Assembly (NCBI RefSeq): GCF_006345815.1
Contig: NZ_VCIG01000043.1
Location: 62,001 to 126,000 of the forward strand
Direction: 5' to 3'
DNA from: Ochrobactrum sp. CGA5
Lineage (GTDB): Bacteria > Pseudomonadota > Alphaproteobacteria > Rhizobiales > Rhizobiaceae
DNA: 64,000 nt
Shown: one piece after another, positions 53,797-63,323 of the stretch
How positions within the stretch are numbered: the first letter of the stretch is position 1
Layout: each line of letters opens with the position of its first letter
The notes under the pieces: generated by a model
The model's database searches: none
What the model was told of the DNA's origin: nothing
Seen by the model: the letters and a program-made list of their open reading frames with translations, nothing else
Made by a program: the position numbers and the translations under genes

Positions 53797-54768
53797 TCAA
53801 TCTTTCATCAGCGCATCGCCCCAGTCGGCGCGACGCGCCCAACGGAACAGATCCCCATCACGCTTGGTCAGGAGACGTTCTTCTGCCCTACCATCGTCCT
53901 TGCAGAGTTTAACCGAAACTTTGCCGCCGCCAACCCGCGTCGGGGCAATGACACGCGCTTCCACACCCTCGATCGCCTCGCGCACCGCAGCGAGATAGAT
54001 GAACTTCTCATCCTCCCACGGCACTTCGGCTTCCTTGGTCAAACGATGAATGCGCGAACGTGCAACGCGACGCGAAAAATGGCACCAGTCGGGCTCGACA
54101 AGCGGACAATCGAACTGGTGCGGACAGGGAGCCGCAATGACTGCACCTTCTGCAACAAGCGCGCGCCGCACATCGAGGATGCGCTGCCAGCCTGCCGGGG
54201 TGCCAGGTTCCACGATCACCAACATTTGCCTCGCCGACGCCCACAAGCGCGCGATCAGTGCCTGCCGCTTCTCAGGCGCAAGTTCGTCAAGCACGTAGGC
54301 AATGGTCACGAGATCTGCGTACGGAAAATCGAGTTTCTCCCGAACCACATCTCCTGCCCGCCAGTTGAGGTGAGACAGACCGCTCCTTTGCGAAAGATCG
54401 CTGCCCACGGCTCTGATTGCGGGACTTGCCTCGACCATGGTTGCGGATTGAAGCGTCGGCCAGCACTGCTTCGCCGCCCAAAGCGCGGTTCCCGGCCCGG
54501 CCCCAACGTCGAGCAGAGATTGCGGCGCGAAATCGGGACAGACCTCGGCAGCGCTGTCCAGACTGGCACGAACCGCCGCATAGGTTGCAGGCAGGCGAGC
54601 CGCCAGATAGGCTTTTGCTGCAAGATCATCGGAAATGTGCATGCGTCCGTCCCGCGTTTCAGCGCGGTAACGGCGCGAAAGCATTTCAGATGCGCGCTTC
54701 AGGTCGGCCAATGCCACGCCCTCTAGCGCAGCATCCACCGCCTGCCGCAAGGAAGCTGGCAGTTCCAT
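53797..54768 (-). CDS. Rsm22-like class I methyltransferase
   Basis: The 323-residue protein has a SAM motif SLLDVGAGPGTALWAAKQCW near residue 86 and DLVTIAYVLDEL later. The Rsm22-specific Cys set is present: APCPHQFDCPLVEPDWCHFS gives a Cys-rich iron-sulfur type site. Rsm22 (METTL17 in mitochondria) associates with the small ribosomal subunit during assembly. The bacterial role is inferred to be ribosome-related. It is 6 bases from the DUF2333 gene. Confidence 0.87.
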   Translation of the reverse strand: MELPASLRQAVDAALEGVALADLKRASEMLSRRYRAETRDGRMHISDDLAAKAYLAARLPATYAAVRASLDSAAEVCPDFAPQSLLDVGAGPGTALWAAKQCWPTLQSATMVEASPAIRAVGSDLSQRSGLSHLNWRAGDVVREKLDFPYADLVTIAYVLDELAPEKRQALIARLWASARQMLVIVEPGTPAGWQRILDVRRALVAEGAVIAAPCPHQFDCPLVEPDWCHFSRRVARSRIHRLTKEAEVPWEDEKFIYLAAVREAIEGVEARVIAPTRVGGGKVSVKLCKDDGRAEERLLTKRDGDLFRWARRADWGDALMKD

Positions 54769-54774
54769 TACCGG

Positions 54775-55998
54775 TCAGCGCTCCAGAACCTGCTTCACAT
54801 CGACCAGATTGGAGCGGACACGAAGAATGTAGAAGCCCATTGTGGTCAGGTGCGATGGCGTGAACCAGGCATCGGGGCTGCCATTGGAAACGATGAAGGG
54901 CTGCATGTCGAGTGCCGCGCGCATCTGCTTTTCCATCTCGTCCCAAACACCGTCGAGGTGCTTTTCAGCCAGAACACCGCGGAAATCTGAATGAGCGGCG
55001 CGCAACAGGCCGTAATAGGCATAGAGCTGACCATAGGCGAACCAGAAGCGGTCGTCAGCACGTGTGTCGAACCAGCCAGCGTGGTAATTCTCGGCGCGGT
55101 CTTTGAGGATGGCCGAAGTCGAACCGAGGTCACTTGCGATACGGTCGACAAACTGGATCAGATTGTCGGCGCGGGCATCGAAGGTCGCCTGACAATTTTC
55201 AAGCCGCCCGTTGAAGGCACGCAGATCCTTGATCGCCGAACGGTAATAGCTCGGCGTCGGCGTCTTCGGACCGAACGGGCTCAGGCCGAAATACCAGGAA
55301 TCTTCGGCAAATTGCAGATTGCCGCGCGCCTTTTGCAGATCGCCGTCGATCTGCGACGTGCCGCGCAGACGGCCAATATTGTCGACGAGTTCAATCGCAG
55401 TACGGCGTACCGCAGCATTGATGCCGCGCTGGAACGACGCCTTGTTGTCGAGGAATGGCGTGCGATCCCAGTCCAGCCCGAAAAGACCGAGCTTGTAGAG
55501 AAGCATGGAGGAAATCCACGCATTCTGGTTGACATTGAAGTCGGTGAGATCGGCGGCGACTTCGGCGATGGCCGAACGGGAACATTTGCGCGCCGAAGAC
55601 GACAATTGCGCGGCCTGAACCGGCTGATTCGCAGATGCTTCATTGCCAGTCTGACTGGTTTCGGATGTGGCGGCAGGCTGTTCCACGGGTGCTGCGGTGG
55701 ACGGTGCTTCAACAGGGGCGGTATCCGCTTTCACCTCTTCACCAGGCGTGGTCGCATCCTGATAGCTGTACTTGGCCGGATAGTCAGGATCGAAATTTGT
55801 CCATACCTGAGTCTGCCAGATGAAATAGACGTAAAGGCCGCCAAGACCGATCACGACGACCCCAACCGCAACTTTCCACAAAATTCCGAGCCGCAGGAAA
55901 AGCCGCCACAATCCGCCGAGCGGAATGGCAATCAGGCGAGCGAGTGCCGCGATGAAACGGCCCAGGAAGGAAAAAGCGCCCTTTACTGCATTCCACAC
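54775..55998 (-). CDS. DUF2333 family membrane-anchored protein
   Basis: The 407-residue protein starts at GTG 55998, with AAGGAAGG about 9 bases upstream. One membrane anchor (WKVAVGVVVIGLGGLYVYFI) near residue 40-62 is followed by a low-complexity Ala/Glu/Thr/Pro linker (about 85-125) and a periplasmic helical domain (SAIAEVAADLTDFNVNQNAW, DRFWFAYGQLYAYYGLLRA). The DUF2333 family has no established activity. Confidence 0.85.
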   Translation of the reverse strand: MWNAVKGAFSFLGRFIAALARLIAIPLGGLWRLFLRLGILWKVAVGVVVIGLGGLYVYFIWQTQVWTNFDPDYPAKYSYQDATTPGEEVKADTAPVEAPSTAAPVEQPAATSETSQTGNEASANQPVQAAQLSSSARKCSRSAIAEVAADLTDFNVNQNAWISSMLLYKLGLFGLDWDRTPFLDNKASFQRGINAAVRRTAIELVDNIGRLRGTSQIDGDLQKARGNLQFAEDSWYFGLSPFGPKTPTPSYYRSAIKDLRAFNGRLENCQATFDARADNLIQFVDRIASDLGSTSAILKDRAENYHAGWFDTRADDRFWFAYGQLYAYYGLLRAAHSDFRGVLAEKHLDGVWDEMEKQMRAALDMQPFIVSNGSPDAWFTPSHLTTMGFYILRVRSNLVDVKQVLER

Positions 55999-56492
55999 TG
56001 TAAATAATCCTTCCTTTTACCCGAAATTCCGGGTTTTCCACCGCTTATGCGTCGCCTACGGACCTATGCATCGCAAGTCCTATCCGCAACCAGCCATATC
56101 TCAAAAAGCTTCCAGCTCTCAAATAGAGTGTGCTCATCTTTTCGACAACCTCGAAGCCCCATCCAACTGATTTTATCCGTCATTTTCCGCGGATAGGGTT
56201 GAATCCCGAGGGCCGATCCGTAACATGGCGCCAACTCGCTTCGGCCAAATGCGTGGCAATCCTGCCCGTTTCCCCTTGGCCGTCGGTTCCGGAAAATGAT
56301 GAGCGACGAACAGCTTCAAGGCAGTTTCAAGTCTGGTGTGAAACGGTTTTCCGCCAGAAACTGCGGCCAACGTCGCAATCGAGAACATTTTCGCCGCTAT
56401 GGTACTTGAATGGCGCAATCTTTGGTGTTTGCTAAAGCTGGAACCGGAAAAATAATCAATCCGTCAAAACGGCCCGGTAAATGGAGAGAACA
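55999..56492. other. About 0.5 kb without a gene: choXWV promoter region
   Basis: The ORFs here have no family features. The region lies between divergent DUF2333 and choX and should hold the promoter of the choline operon. I see no repeat or clear operator. Confidence 0.45.
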
Positions 56493-57461
56493 ATGAAGTC
56501 CGTATCGACCTATATGCTTACGCTTGCCTTGGGTGGGCTAGCCACGGGAACGGCAATGCTGGGCGCATCTACACCCAGTTTCGCCGCTGAACCGGAAAGC
56601 TGCTCGACAGTCCGCTTCTCGGATGTCGGCTGGACCGATATCACCTCCACGACAGCGGTGGCGACCGAAATCCTGAAAGGTCTCGGCTACAAGACAGATA
56701 TCAAGGTTCTCTCCGTGCCGGTAACCTATGCGTCGCTGAGCAAAAAGGACATCGACGTGTTCCTCGGCTACTGGAACCCGTCGATGACCGCCGATCTCCA
56801 GCCCTATCTGGACAACAAGACCGTCGAAACGCTGCGCACCAATCTGACCGGAGCGAAATATACGCTTGCAGTGCCTAAATACGCCTATGACGAAGGCCTG
56901 AAGGATTTCAAGGACATCGCCAAGTTCAAGGACAAGCTTGGCGGCAAAATCTACGGCATTGAGCCGGGCAATGACGGCAATCGTCTGATTCTCGACATGA
57001 TTAACAAGGATGCATTCGGTCTCAAGTCGTTCGAACTCGCGGAATCGTCCGAACAGGGCATGCTGGCGCAGGTGGCGCGCAGCATCAAGAGCAAAGAGCC
57101 GGTCGTGTTCCTGGCATGGGAGCCGCACCCCATGAACAAGCGTTTCGAAATCGCTTACCTAACCGGCGGCGATGATTTCTTCGGCCCCAATCTCGGCGGC
57201 GCCAAGGTCGAAACCAATGTCCGCTCCGGCTACGCACAGGAATGCCCGAATGTCGGCAAGTTCCTAACCAATCTTGAATTCAAGCTCGATATCGAAAACG
57301 ACATCATGGGCAAGATTCTCGATGATGGCGAAGAACCGTCAAAGGCTGCAACCGACTGGCTGAAAGCCAATCCGGGAGCACTAGACCAATGGCTCGCCGG
57401 TGTAACGACCGTCGACGGCAAGGAAGGCCTGCCAGCCGTCAAGGCCGCGCTTGGCCTTTAA
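56493..57461 (+). CDS. choX: Choline ABC transporter substrate-binding protein
   Basis: The 322-residue periplasmic protein has a signal peptide ending PSFAAEP. The mature protein has the ChoX/ProX pattern: VRFSDVGWTDITSTTAVATE, FLGYWNPSMTADLQPYL, and FLAWEPHPMNKRFEI. These Trp residues correspond to the aromatic box that holds the trimethylammonium group in S. meliloti ChoX. GGAGAG precedes ATG 56493. First gene of choXWV. Confidence 0.95.
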   Translation: MKSVSTYMLTLALGGLATGTAMLGASTPSFAAEPESCSTVRFSDVGWTDITSTTAVATEILKGLGYKTDIKVLSVPVTYASLSKKDIDVFLGYWNPSMTADLQPYLDNKTVETLRTNLTGAKYTLAVPKYAYDEGLKDFKDIAKFKDKLGGKIYGIEPGNDGNRLILDMINKDAFGLKSFELAESSEQGMLAQVARSIKSKEPVVFLAWEPHPMNKRFEIAYLTGGDDFFGPNLGGAKVETNVRSGYAQECPNVGKFLTNLEFKLDIENDIMGKILDDGEEPSKAATDWLKANPGALDQWLAGVTTVDGKEGLPAVKAALGL

Positions 57462-57529
57462 TCCCGACACGTTACCGGACTGCGACGAACACGGCCCGGT
57501 AACTTCAGGGATGCCCGCATCTTTTTCTT

Positions 57530-57596
57530 TTTTTACGCATTATCCAACGCAAAACCGCATCGCACCTTTGCTGGAAATGCACTAGCACGCAGCAGG
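57530..57596. repeat. Dispersed repeat between choX and choW
   Basis: The sequence TTTTTTTACGCATTATCCAA, followed by CGCAAAACCGCATCGCACC and TTTGCTGGAAATGCACTAG, is the inverted relative of 40856-40899. It lies in the 146-base gap of the cho operon, and may terminate part of the choX mRNA. Confidence 0.6.
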
Positions 57597-57607
57597 AGAC
57601 TTGATCG

Positions 57608-58444
57608 TTGAACTGGCTGACGGATTATAAGATTCCTGTCGGACCGACCGCCAAATCTGTGGTGGACTGGCTGACGGACAATATGGGCGGTTTTTTCGAT
57701 ACCTTGGCCGCCGTCATGCAAAGCCTCATTGACGGGCTGCTTTTTATTCTCAAATTTCCGCATCCACTACTTCTGATCGCCATTTTCGCTGTCATCGCGT
57801 GGTTCATCCAGCGTCGTATCTCTGTGGTCGTTCTGACTGTGATCGGCTTCCTGTTCATTATCAATCAGGGCTACTGGGATCGCACACTTGAAACCCTGAC
57901 CCTTGTTCTGTCGGCCTGCTTTCTCTGTATGGCAATCGGTGTACCGATCGGTATTGCCGCAGCCCATCGTCCAACGCTCTACGCCGCGATGCGTCCGGTC
58001 CTCGACCTGATGCAGACCCTGCCAACATTTGTATACCTCATCCCGGCCATCGTCTTCTTCGGCATCGGGATGGTGCCTGGCCTGCTTGCAACGGCAATCT
58101 TTGTTCTACCCGCGCCTGTACGCCTGACGCATCTCGGCATATCGTCGACACCGTCATCGCTGATCGAGGCGGGTGAAGCGTTCGGGGCGTCGCGATCACA
58201 GCTCTTGTGGAAAATCGAACTACCCTATGCCATGCCGCAAATCCTCGCCGGGCTGACCCAGACGATCATGCTTTCGCTTTCGATGGTGGTCATCGCAGCA
58301 CTTGTCGGAGCTGATGGACTCGGTGTGCCAGTTGTCCGGGCGCTGAACTCAGTCAATACCGCCCTTGGCTTCGAGGCGGGACTTGTCATCGTCGTGGTCG
58401 CCATCGTGCTCGACCGTATCTTCCGCGCCGGACGCGAGAAATAG
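57608..58444 (+). CDS. choW: Choline ABC transporter permease
   Basis: The 278-residue protein starts at TTG 57608, with GGAG 10 bases upstream; MNWLTDYKIPVGP is the family's usual N-terminus. It has a BPD_transp_1 domain with the EAA loop EAGEAFGASRSQLLWKIELP. Six or so helices. It forms the membrane channel for choline import. Confidence 0.93.
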   Translation: MNWLTDYKIPVGPTAKSVVDWLTDNMGGFFDTLAAVMQSLIDGLLFILKFPHPLLLIAIFAVIAWFIQRRISVVVLTVIGFLFIINQGYWDRTLETLTLVLSACFLCMAIGVPIGIAAAHRPTLYAAMRPVLDLMQTLPTFVYLIPAIVFFGIGMVPGLLATAIFVLPAPVRLTHLGISSTPSSLIEAGEAFGASRSQLLWKIELPYAMPQILAGLTQTIMLSLSMVVIAALVGADGLGVPVVRALNSVNTALGFEAGLVIVVVAIVLDRIFRAGREK

Positions 58445-58454
58445 GAGCAGGCGG

Positions 58455-59507
58455 ATGACCATTATCGCACTCGAAGACGTCTGCATCATCTTCGGCAAGA
58501 ATGTTGATGACGCACTTGCTCTTGCGGATCGCGGCGACAGCCGCTCCCAGATTCAGGCGGAAACCGATCTCGTTCTAGGCGTCCACAACTGTACGCTCAA
58601 CATCGAAGAAGGCGAGATACTCGTTCTGATGGGGCTCTCTGGCTCTGGAAAATCAACACTTCTTCGCGCAATCAACCGGCTTAATCCGATTTCGCGCGGC
58701 CGTGTTCTCGTACGGGACGGCGAGCGCGCTATCGACGTCGGCAAGGCCGATCGCGGAACCCTTCGCCATCTGCGCACCGAACTCGTCTCCATGGTGTTTC
58801 AGCAGTTCGGCCTGCTGCCGTGGCGCACAGTCGAAGAAAATGTCGCTTTCGGCCTGGAAATTTCCGGCATGGGTAGGGAAGAGCGTCTTACCAAGGCCCG
58901 CGACCAGCTTGAACTTGTGGGTTTGCAGGATTGGGCTGGGCGCAAGGTCGGAGAACTTTCCGGCGGCATGCAGCAACGCGTCGGACTTGCCCGTGCTTTT
59001 GCAACCGGTGCGCCGATCCTGCTGATGGACGAGCCGTTTTCAGCGCTTGATCCGTTGATCCGCACCCGGCTGCAGGACGAATTGCTGGCCTTCCAGTCGC
59101 GCCTGAAGAAAACCATCGTCTTTGTCAGCCACGATCTTGATGAAGCTATGAAAATTGGCAATCGCATCGCCATTATGGAAGGCGGGCGTATCGTTCAGTG
59201 CGGCACACCACAGGAAATTCTTCTCCATCCCGCCGACGACTATGTCACAGACTTCGTTGCGCATATGAACCCTCTCGGCGTGCTTCGGGCAGGCGACATC
59301 ATGGTACCCTTTGACCGCAATGCTGCGCCACGTCCTTTTGCAGCAACCGCCCGGCGCGAAACGCTGGTGCGAGAGCTGATGAATGCCGTGGCAGATAGCA
59401 GCGGGGATGTCGGCATTATTGAAAACGGCGCCATCATCGGCAAGATCGCAGCAGATGACATTGTGCGCGCGCTCGCCTGGCACCAGCAACGCGGAACACA
59501 AGTCTAA
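58455..59507 (+). CDS. choV: Choline ABC transporter ATP-binding protein
   Basis: The 350-residue ATPase starts at ATG 58455. Walker A GLSGSGKSTLLRAINRL, Q-loop VFQQFGLLPWRTVEENV, signature LSGGMQQRVGLARAF, Walker B ILLMDEPFSALDPL and H-loop FVSHDLDEA. A C-terminal CBS-like tail (PFAATARRETLVRELMNAVA) is of the ProV/OpuA kind. It powers choline uptake. A terminator follows. Confidence 0.95.
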   Translation: MTIIALEDVCIIFGKNVDDALALADRGDSRSQIQAETDLVLGVHNCTLNIEEGEILVLMGLSGSGKSTLLRAINRLNPISRGRVLVRDGERAIDVGKADRGTLRHLRTELVSMVFQQFGLLPWRTVEENVAFGLEISGMGREERLTKARDQLELVGLQDWAGRKVGELSGGMQQRVGLARAFATGAPILLMDEPFSALDPLIRTRLQDELLAFQSRLKKTIVFVSHDLDEAMKIGNRIAIMEGGRIVQCGTPQEILLHPADDYVTDFVAHMNPLGVLRAGDIMVPFDRNAAPRPFAATARRETLVRELMNAVADSSGDVGIIENGAIIGKIAADDIVRALAWHQQRGTQV

Positions 59508-59582
59508 AACAAAGCCCGCGAGCCGCATTTGCCGGCCTTTCGTTTCGATACGATAGGCTTATGCAAAGAAAACGCACAAACA

Positions 59583-59614
59583 AAAACCGCACATTTCCAT
59601 GTGCGGTTTTATGT
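59583..59614 (+). terminator. Intrinsic terminator after choV
   Basis: A perfect 12-bp stem AAAACCGCACAT/ATGTGCGGTTTT with a TTCC loop (59583-59610), followed by ATGTTT. It may also serve the minus-strand dpp operon, since TTTTTGTTTG follows in that direction. Confidence 0.85.
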
Positions 59615-59638
59615 TTCTAAGCCGAGTCCAGATAGCGG

Positions 59639-60487
59639 TCAGCTATCCGCGGCTTGCCTGGCAGCGGCACGGGCTTCCACACGAGCCTTGATTGCATTGA
59701 CATCGGCACGCGGCGTCGCAGCAAAGAGCTTCTTCGTATAATCGTGCTGCGGATTGGTGAAAACATCGTCCCGCGAACCGTATTCAACCACCTCGCCGAA
59801 GTACATCACCATCACCTCGTCGGCGATGTAGCGCACCACCGAAAGGTCGTGGCTGATGAAGACATAGGTGAGGCCGAACTCTTCCTGCAGGTCAGATAGC
59901 AGATTAAGCACCTGCGCCTGCACCGACAGATCGAGCGCAGAAACCGGCTCGTCGAGAATCAGCAGCTTCGGATTGAGCATCAGCGCGCGCGCAATGGCGA
60001 TACGCTGGCGCTGGCCGCCCGAGAACATGTGCGGATAGCGGTTGAAGTGCTCGCGACCAAGACCAACCTTCAACAGCATCTGCATCGCCTTGGCGCGCCG
60101 CTCTTCCGCCGACATGTTGGTGTTGAGCAGGAGCGGTTCCGCGAGAACGTCACCGATCTTCTGGCGCGGATTGAGCGAGCCATAAGGATTCTGGAACACG
60201 ATCTGCACCTTCTGACGCATCTCAGGCGTCAGGCCATCGCGAGCGATGTTCACATCCGTGCCACCGATAGTCAGTTCACCGGAAGTCTGCGGATCGATCA
60301 TGGTTAGAATGCGGGCTAGCGTTGACTTGCCGCAACCCGATTCACCGACAATCGCCAGCGTCTTGCCCTTCTCCACCTTGAAGCTCACGCCCTTGACGGC
60401 ATGAACCACTTTTGGCTTGCCGAACAGGCCACCGCCGACATGATAATCGCGCTTGATATCGCGCGCCTCGAGAACAATCTCGCTCAT
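59639..60487 (-). CDS. dppF: Peptide ABC transporter ATP-binding protein DppF
   Basis: The 282-residue ATPase has Walker A GESGCGKSTLARILTMID, Q-loop VFQNPYGSLNPRQKIGDV, signature FSGGQRQRIAIARAL, Walker B LLILDEPVSALDLSVQ. It starts at ATG 60487, sharing one base with the dppD stop; GTG 60490 is the alternative. Last gene of dppABCDF. Confidence 0.93.
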   Translation of the reverse strand: MSEIVLEARDIKRDYHVGGGLFGKPKVVHAVKGVSFKVEKGKTLAIVGESGCGKSTLARILTMIDPQTSGELTIGGTDVNIARDGLTPEMRQKVQIVFQNPYGSLNPRQKIGDVLAEPLLLNTNMSAEERRAKAMQMLLKVGLGREHFNRYPHMFSGGQRQRIAIARALMLNPKLLILDEPVSALDLSVQAQVLNLLSDLQEEFGLTYVFISHDLSVVRYIADEVMVMYFGEVVEYGSRDDVFTNPQHDYTKKLFAATPRADVNAIKARVEARAAARQAADS

Positions 60488-61335
60488 CACGCTTCTCCCG
60501 CACCATTATTTTCAAAGACGAAATCGGACACCGTTGGAAGACGGTCGCCGGTCGCATTCTCCGGTAGAGCCGAGAGCAGCGCACGGGTGTAAGGATGCTT
60601 GGGCGCGGAAAACAGCGACAGCACGTCAGCGTCCTCCATTTTGTGGCCCTTGTACTGCACGATCACACGATCCGCCGTTTCAGCCACAACGCCCATATCA
60701 TGGGTAATCATGATGAGCCCCATGCCGTGTTCCACCTGAAGCCGCATCAGCAGATCGAGAATCTGCTTCTGGATTGTCACGTCGAGAGCTGTCGTCGGCT
60801 CATCGGCAATGAGGAGCTTGGGGTTGCATGCAATCGCGATTGCGATCATGACGCGCTGGCACTGGCCACCCGACATTTGATGCGGGAAGCTTTTCAGGCG
60901 TTCCGCTGCATCACGGATGCCGACCAGTTCCAGAAGCTCAATAGCACGGGCACGGCTGGCCGAGCCGTTCATGCCAATGTGCTGCTTCAGCACTTCCTCA
61001 AGCTGATAACCCACTGTGAAGCACGGATTGAGGCTCGCAACCGGCTCCTGAAAGATCATCGAAATGTCGCGTCCGATGATCTTGCGGCGATCCTTGTCGG
61101 ACATCGCCTGCAAGTCCTTGCCATCAAAGGTCATGGTGTCTGCGGTAACAGTTGCTGTCTTGGGCAGAAGACCCATGACAGCGAGCATACCGACCGACTT
61201 GCCCGAACCAGACTCGCCGACAATCGCAAGCACTTCGCCCTTGTCGACGGTGATGTCGATGCCGTCCACCGCCTTGAAGGGTCCTGTCGAGGTATCGAAA
61301 GAAACCGAAAGGTTCCTGATTTCAAGCAGAGCCAT
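60487..61335 (-). CDS. dppD: Peptide ABC transporter ATP-binding protein DppD
   Basis: The 282-residue ATPase has Walker [20 protein letters not shown]-loop [18 protein letters not shown], signature [15 protein letters not shown], and Walker [17 protein letters not shown]. An oligopeptide-family C-terminal region follows ([13 protein letters not shown]). It pairs with DppF. The gap to dppC is three bases. Confidence 0.93.
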   Translation of the reverse strand: MALLEIRNLSVSFDTSTGPFKAVDGIDITVDKGEVLAIVGESGSGKSVGMLAVMGLLPKTATVTADTMTFDGKDLQAMSDKDRRKIIGRDISMIFQEPVASLNPCFTVGYQLEEVLKQHIGMNGSASRARAIELLELVGIRDAAERLKSFPHQMSGGQCQRVMIAIAIACNPKLLIADEPTTALDVTIQKQILDLLMRLQVEHGMGLIMITHDMGVVAETADRVIVQYKGHKMEDADVLSLFSAPKHPYTRALLSALPENATGDRLPTVSDFVFENNGAGEA

Positions 61336-61338
61336 TGA

Positions 61339-62247
61339 TCAGCTCCTCTTCAGTTTCGGGTCAAGCGCATCGCGCAGGCCGTCGCCGATCAGATTGATGG
61401 CGAGAACAGTGATCAGGATCGCAAGGCCGGGGAACGTAACGATCCACCAGGCGCTCAGGATGAACTCACGCGCTTCGGCAAGCATCGTACCCCATTCTGG
61501 CGTTGGCGGCTGTGCGCCCATGCCGAGGAAGCCCAGCGCTGCCACGTCGAGAATGGCGTTGGAAAACGACATCGTCGCCTGCACCACGAGGGGCGCGAGA
61601 CAGTTCGGCAGGATGGTCTTGAACATGAGGCGCAACTTGCTTGCGCCGGCAAGCTTGGCCGCGGTCACATATTCGCGTTCCTTTTCCGCCATCACGGCAG
61701 CGCGGGTGAGACGCGAGAAGTGCGGCAGCAGGACCAGCGTGATCGCCAGAACGGCATTGATCAGGCCCGGCCCAAGGATCGCCACCAGAACCAGCGCCAG
61801 CAGCAGCGACGGGAATGCCAGGATAACGTCCATGATGCGCATGAACACCGTATCGACGCCGCCACCGAAATAGCCGGTGATAAGGCCGATGGTGATGCCG
61901 AGGCACATCGAAATGATGACGATGACGAAGCCGACAAGCAGCGAATATTGCGAACCGTAAATCAGGCGGGACAGGATATCACGTCCGACCGCATCCGTTC
62001 CCAGGAGGAACTGCGTCGAGCCGCCGTTTTCCCAGAATGGCGGGACCTTCACGAATTCACGGAACTGTTCCGTGGGATCATGCGGCGCAATGAGCGGAGC
62101 AAAGATTGCAACCAGAATGATCGCGAGGAATACAAAAAGACCGATTACAGCGCCGCGATTGACGCTGAAATAAAACCAGAAATCCTTCAGCGCGCGCATC
62201 TTGCCAATGTCGTTCGCGGCTTCCGGCTGAATAGCTGAGTGTGTCAT
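61339..62247 (-). CDS. dppC: Peptide ABC transporter permease DppC
   Basis: The 302-residue permease has six helices and the oppBC loop LAGASKLRLMFKTILPNCLA, with an N-terminal extension typical of DppC/OppC (OppC_N). LLGTDAVGRDILSRLIYGSQ is also typical. It forms the channel with DppB. Confidence 0.93.
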   Translation of the reverse strand: MTHSAIQPEAANDIGKMRALKDFWFYFSVNRGAVIGLFVFLAIILVAIFAPLIAPHDPTEQFREFVKVPPFWENGGSTQFLLGTDAVGRDILSRLIYGSQYSLLVGFVIVIISMCLGITIGLITGYFGGGVDTVFMRIMDVILAFPSLLLALVLVAILGPGLINAVLAITLVLLPHFSRLTRAAVMAEKEREYVTAAKLAGASKLRLMFKTILPNCLAPLVVQATMSFSNAILDVAALGFLGMGAQPPTPEWGTMLAEAREFILSAWWIVTFPGLAILITVLAINLIGDGLRDALDPKLKRS

Positions 62248-62254
62248 GATACCC

Positions 62255-63262
62255 TCACTTATGCCGGATACGCGGATTGATCAGACCGTACAGCAGATCG
62301 ACCACCAGATTGACCACCATGATAATGGCGGCAATCAGCAGCAGACCGCTCTGCACGACCGGATAGTCGCGGCGGAAAATGGAATCGAGCATCCATTTTC
62401 CGATGCCAGGCCAGGAGAAGATGCTCTCCGTCAGGATCGCACCGGCCATCAGTACACCGACCTGCAAGCCGATGGTCGTGATGACTGGGATCATGGCGTT
62501 GCGCAGCGCGTGAATGCCCACGACGCGACGCGTCGGCAGACCCTTGGCGCGGGCGGTGCGCACATAGTCCTCACCCAGCACTTCCAGCATCGCCGAGCGC
62601 GTCTGGCGCGCAATGACCGCGAGCGGAATGGTCGCCAGCACGATGGTCGGCAGGATGAGATGCGAGACCGCCGAAAGGAACGCGCCCTTCTGGTCCGACA
62701 TCAGGCTGTCGATCAGCATGAAACCCGTCACCGACGGAAAGTAATACAGGAGCGAAATGCGGCCTGAAACCGGCGTCCACTGCAAAATGCCCGAGAAGAA
62801 GATGATGAGCAAAAGCGCCCACCAGAAAATCGGCATTGAGTAGCCAACCAGCGAAATGCCCATGAGCCCCTGATCGAACCAGGAACCGCGCTTGACGGCG
62901 GCGATGACGCCTGCCGGAATGCCAAGGCAGATCGCCACAATGATCGCGCAGATCGACAGCTCTACCGTGGCTGGAAACAGCGTGAAAAATTCAACGAGAA
63001 CAGGCTTCTTGGTCACCAGAGACTGGCCAAAATCGCCGTGCAGCAGGTTCCAGACATAATCCAGATATTGCTGCCAGATGGGGCGGTCAAAGCCGAGCTG
63101 CGCCATCAGTTCAGCATGGCGTTCCGGGCTGACGCCGCGCTCGCCTGCCATCAGCAGGACGGGATCGCCGGGCAGTACCCGGACGAAAGCGAAAGCAACG
63201 ATCGTGATGCCAATGAAGGTCGGCACCAGATAGATGAGTTTGTTCAATATAAAACGAAACAT
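62255..63262 (-). CDS. dppB: Peptide ABC transporter permease DppB
   Basis: The 335-residue permease begins at ATG 63262 (MFRFILNKLIYLVPTFIG), the usual DppB start; upstream codons belong to the intergenic hairpin. It has the DppB/OppB loop (EDYVRTARAKGLPTRRVVGI). It lies 61 bases after dppA, with a hairpin between them. Confidence 0.94.
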   Translation of the reverse strand: MFRFILNKLIYLVPTFIGITIVAFAFVRVLPGDPVLLMAGERGVSPERHAELMAQLGFDRPIWQQYLDYVWNLLHGDFGQSLVTKKPVLVEFFTLFPATVELSICAIIVAICLGIPAGVIAAVKRGSWFDQGLMGISLVGYSMPIFWWALLLIIFFSGILQWTPVSGRISLLYYFPSVTGFMLIDSLMSDQKGAFLSAVSHLILPTIVLATIPLAVIARQTRSAMLEVLGEDYVRTARAKGLPTRRVVGIHALRNAMIPVITTIGLQVGVLMAGAILTESIFSWPGIGKWMLDSIFRRDYPVVQSGLLLIAAIIMVVNLVVDLLYGLINPRIRHK

Positions 63263-63275
63263 ACAAAAACTCCGA

Positions 63276-63304
63276 CCGGGTGCGGAGGAACCCTCCACAC
63301 CCGG
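63276..63304 (-). promoter_or_regulatory. Intercistronic hairpin between dppA and dppB
   Basis: CCGGGTGCGGAGG pairs with CCTCCACACCCGG (12 of 13 positions) around a 3-base loop. No T-run on the minus strand. It could stabilise dppA mRNA relative to the transport genes, as is common for periplasmic binding proteins. Confidence 0.6.
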
Positions 63305-63323
63305 CCGCTGGTGTTGTCAGACT

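Noticed and set aside
56173-56418. 81-codon minus-strand ORF before choX.
   Set aside because: No family features; the region is more likely promoter DNA.
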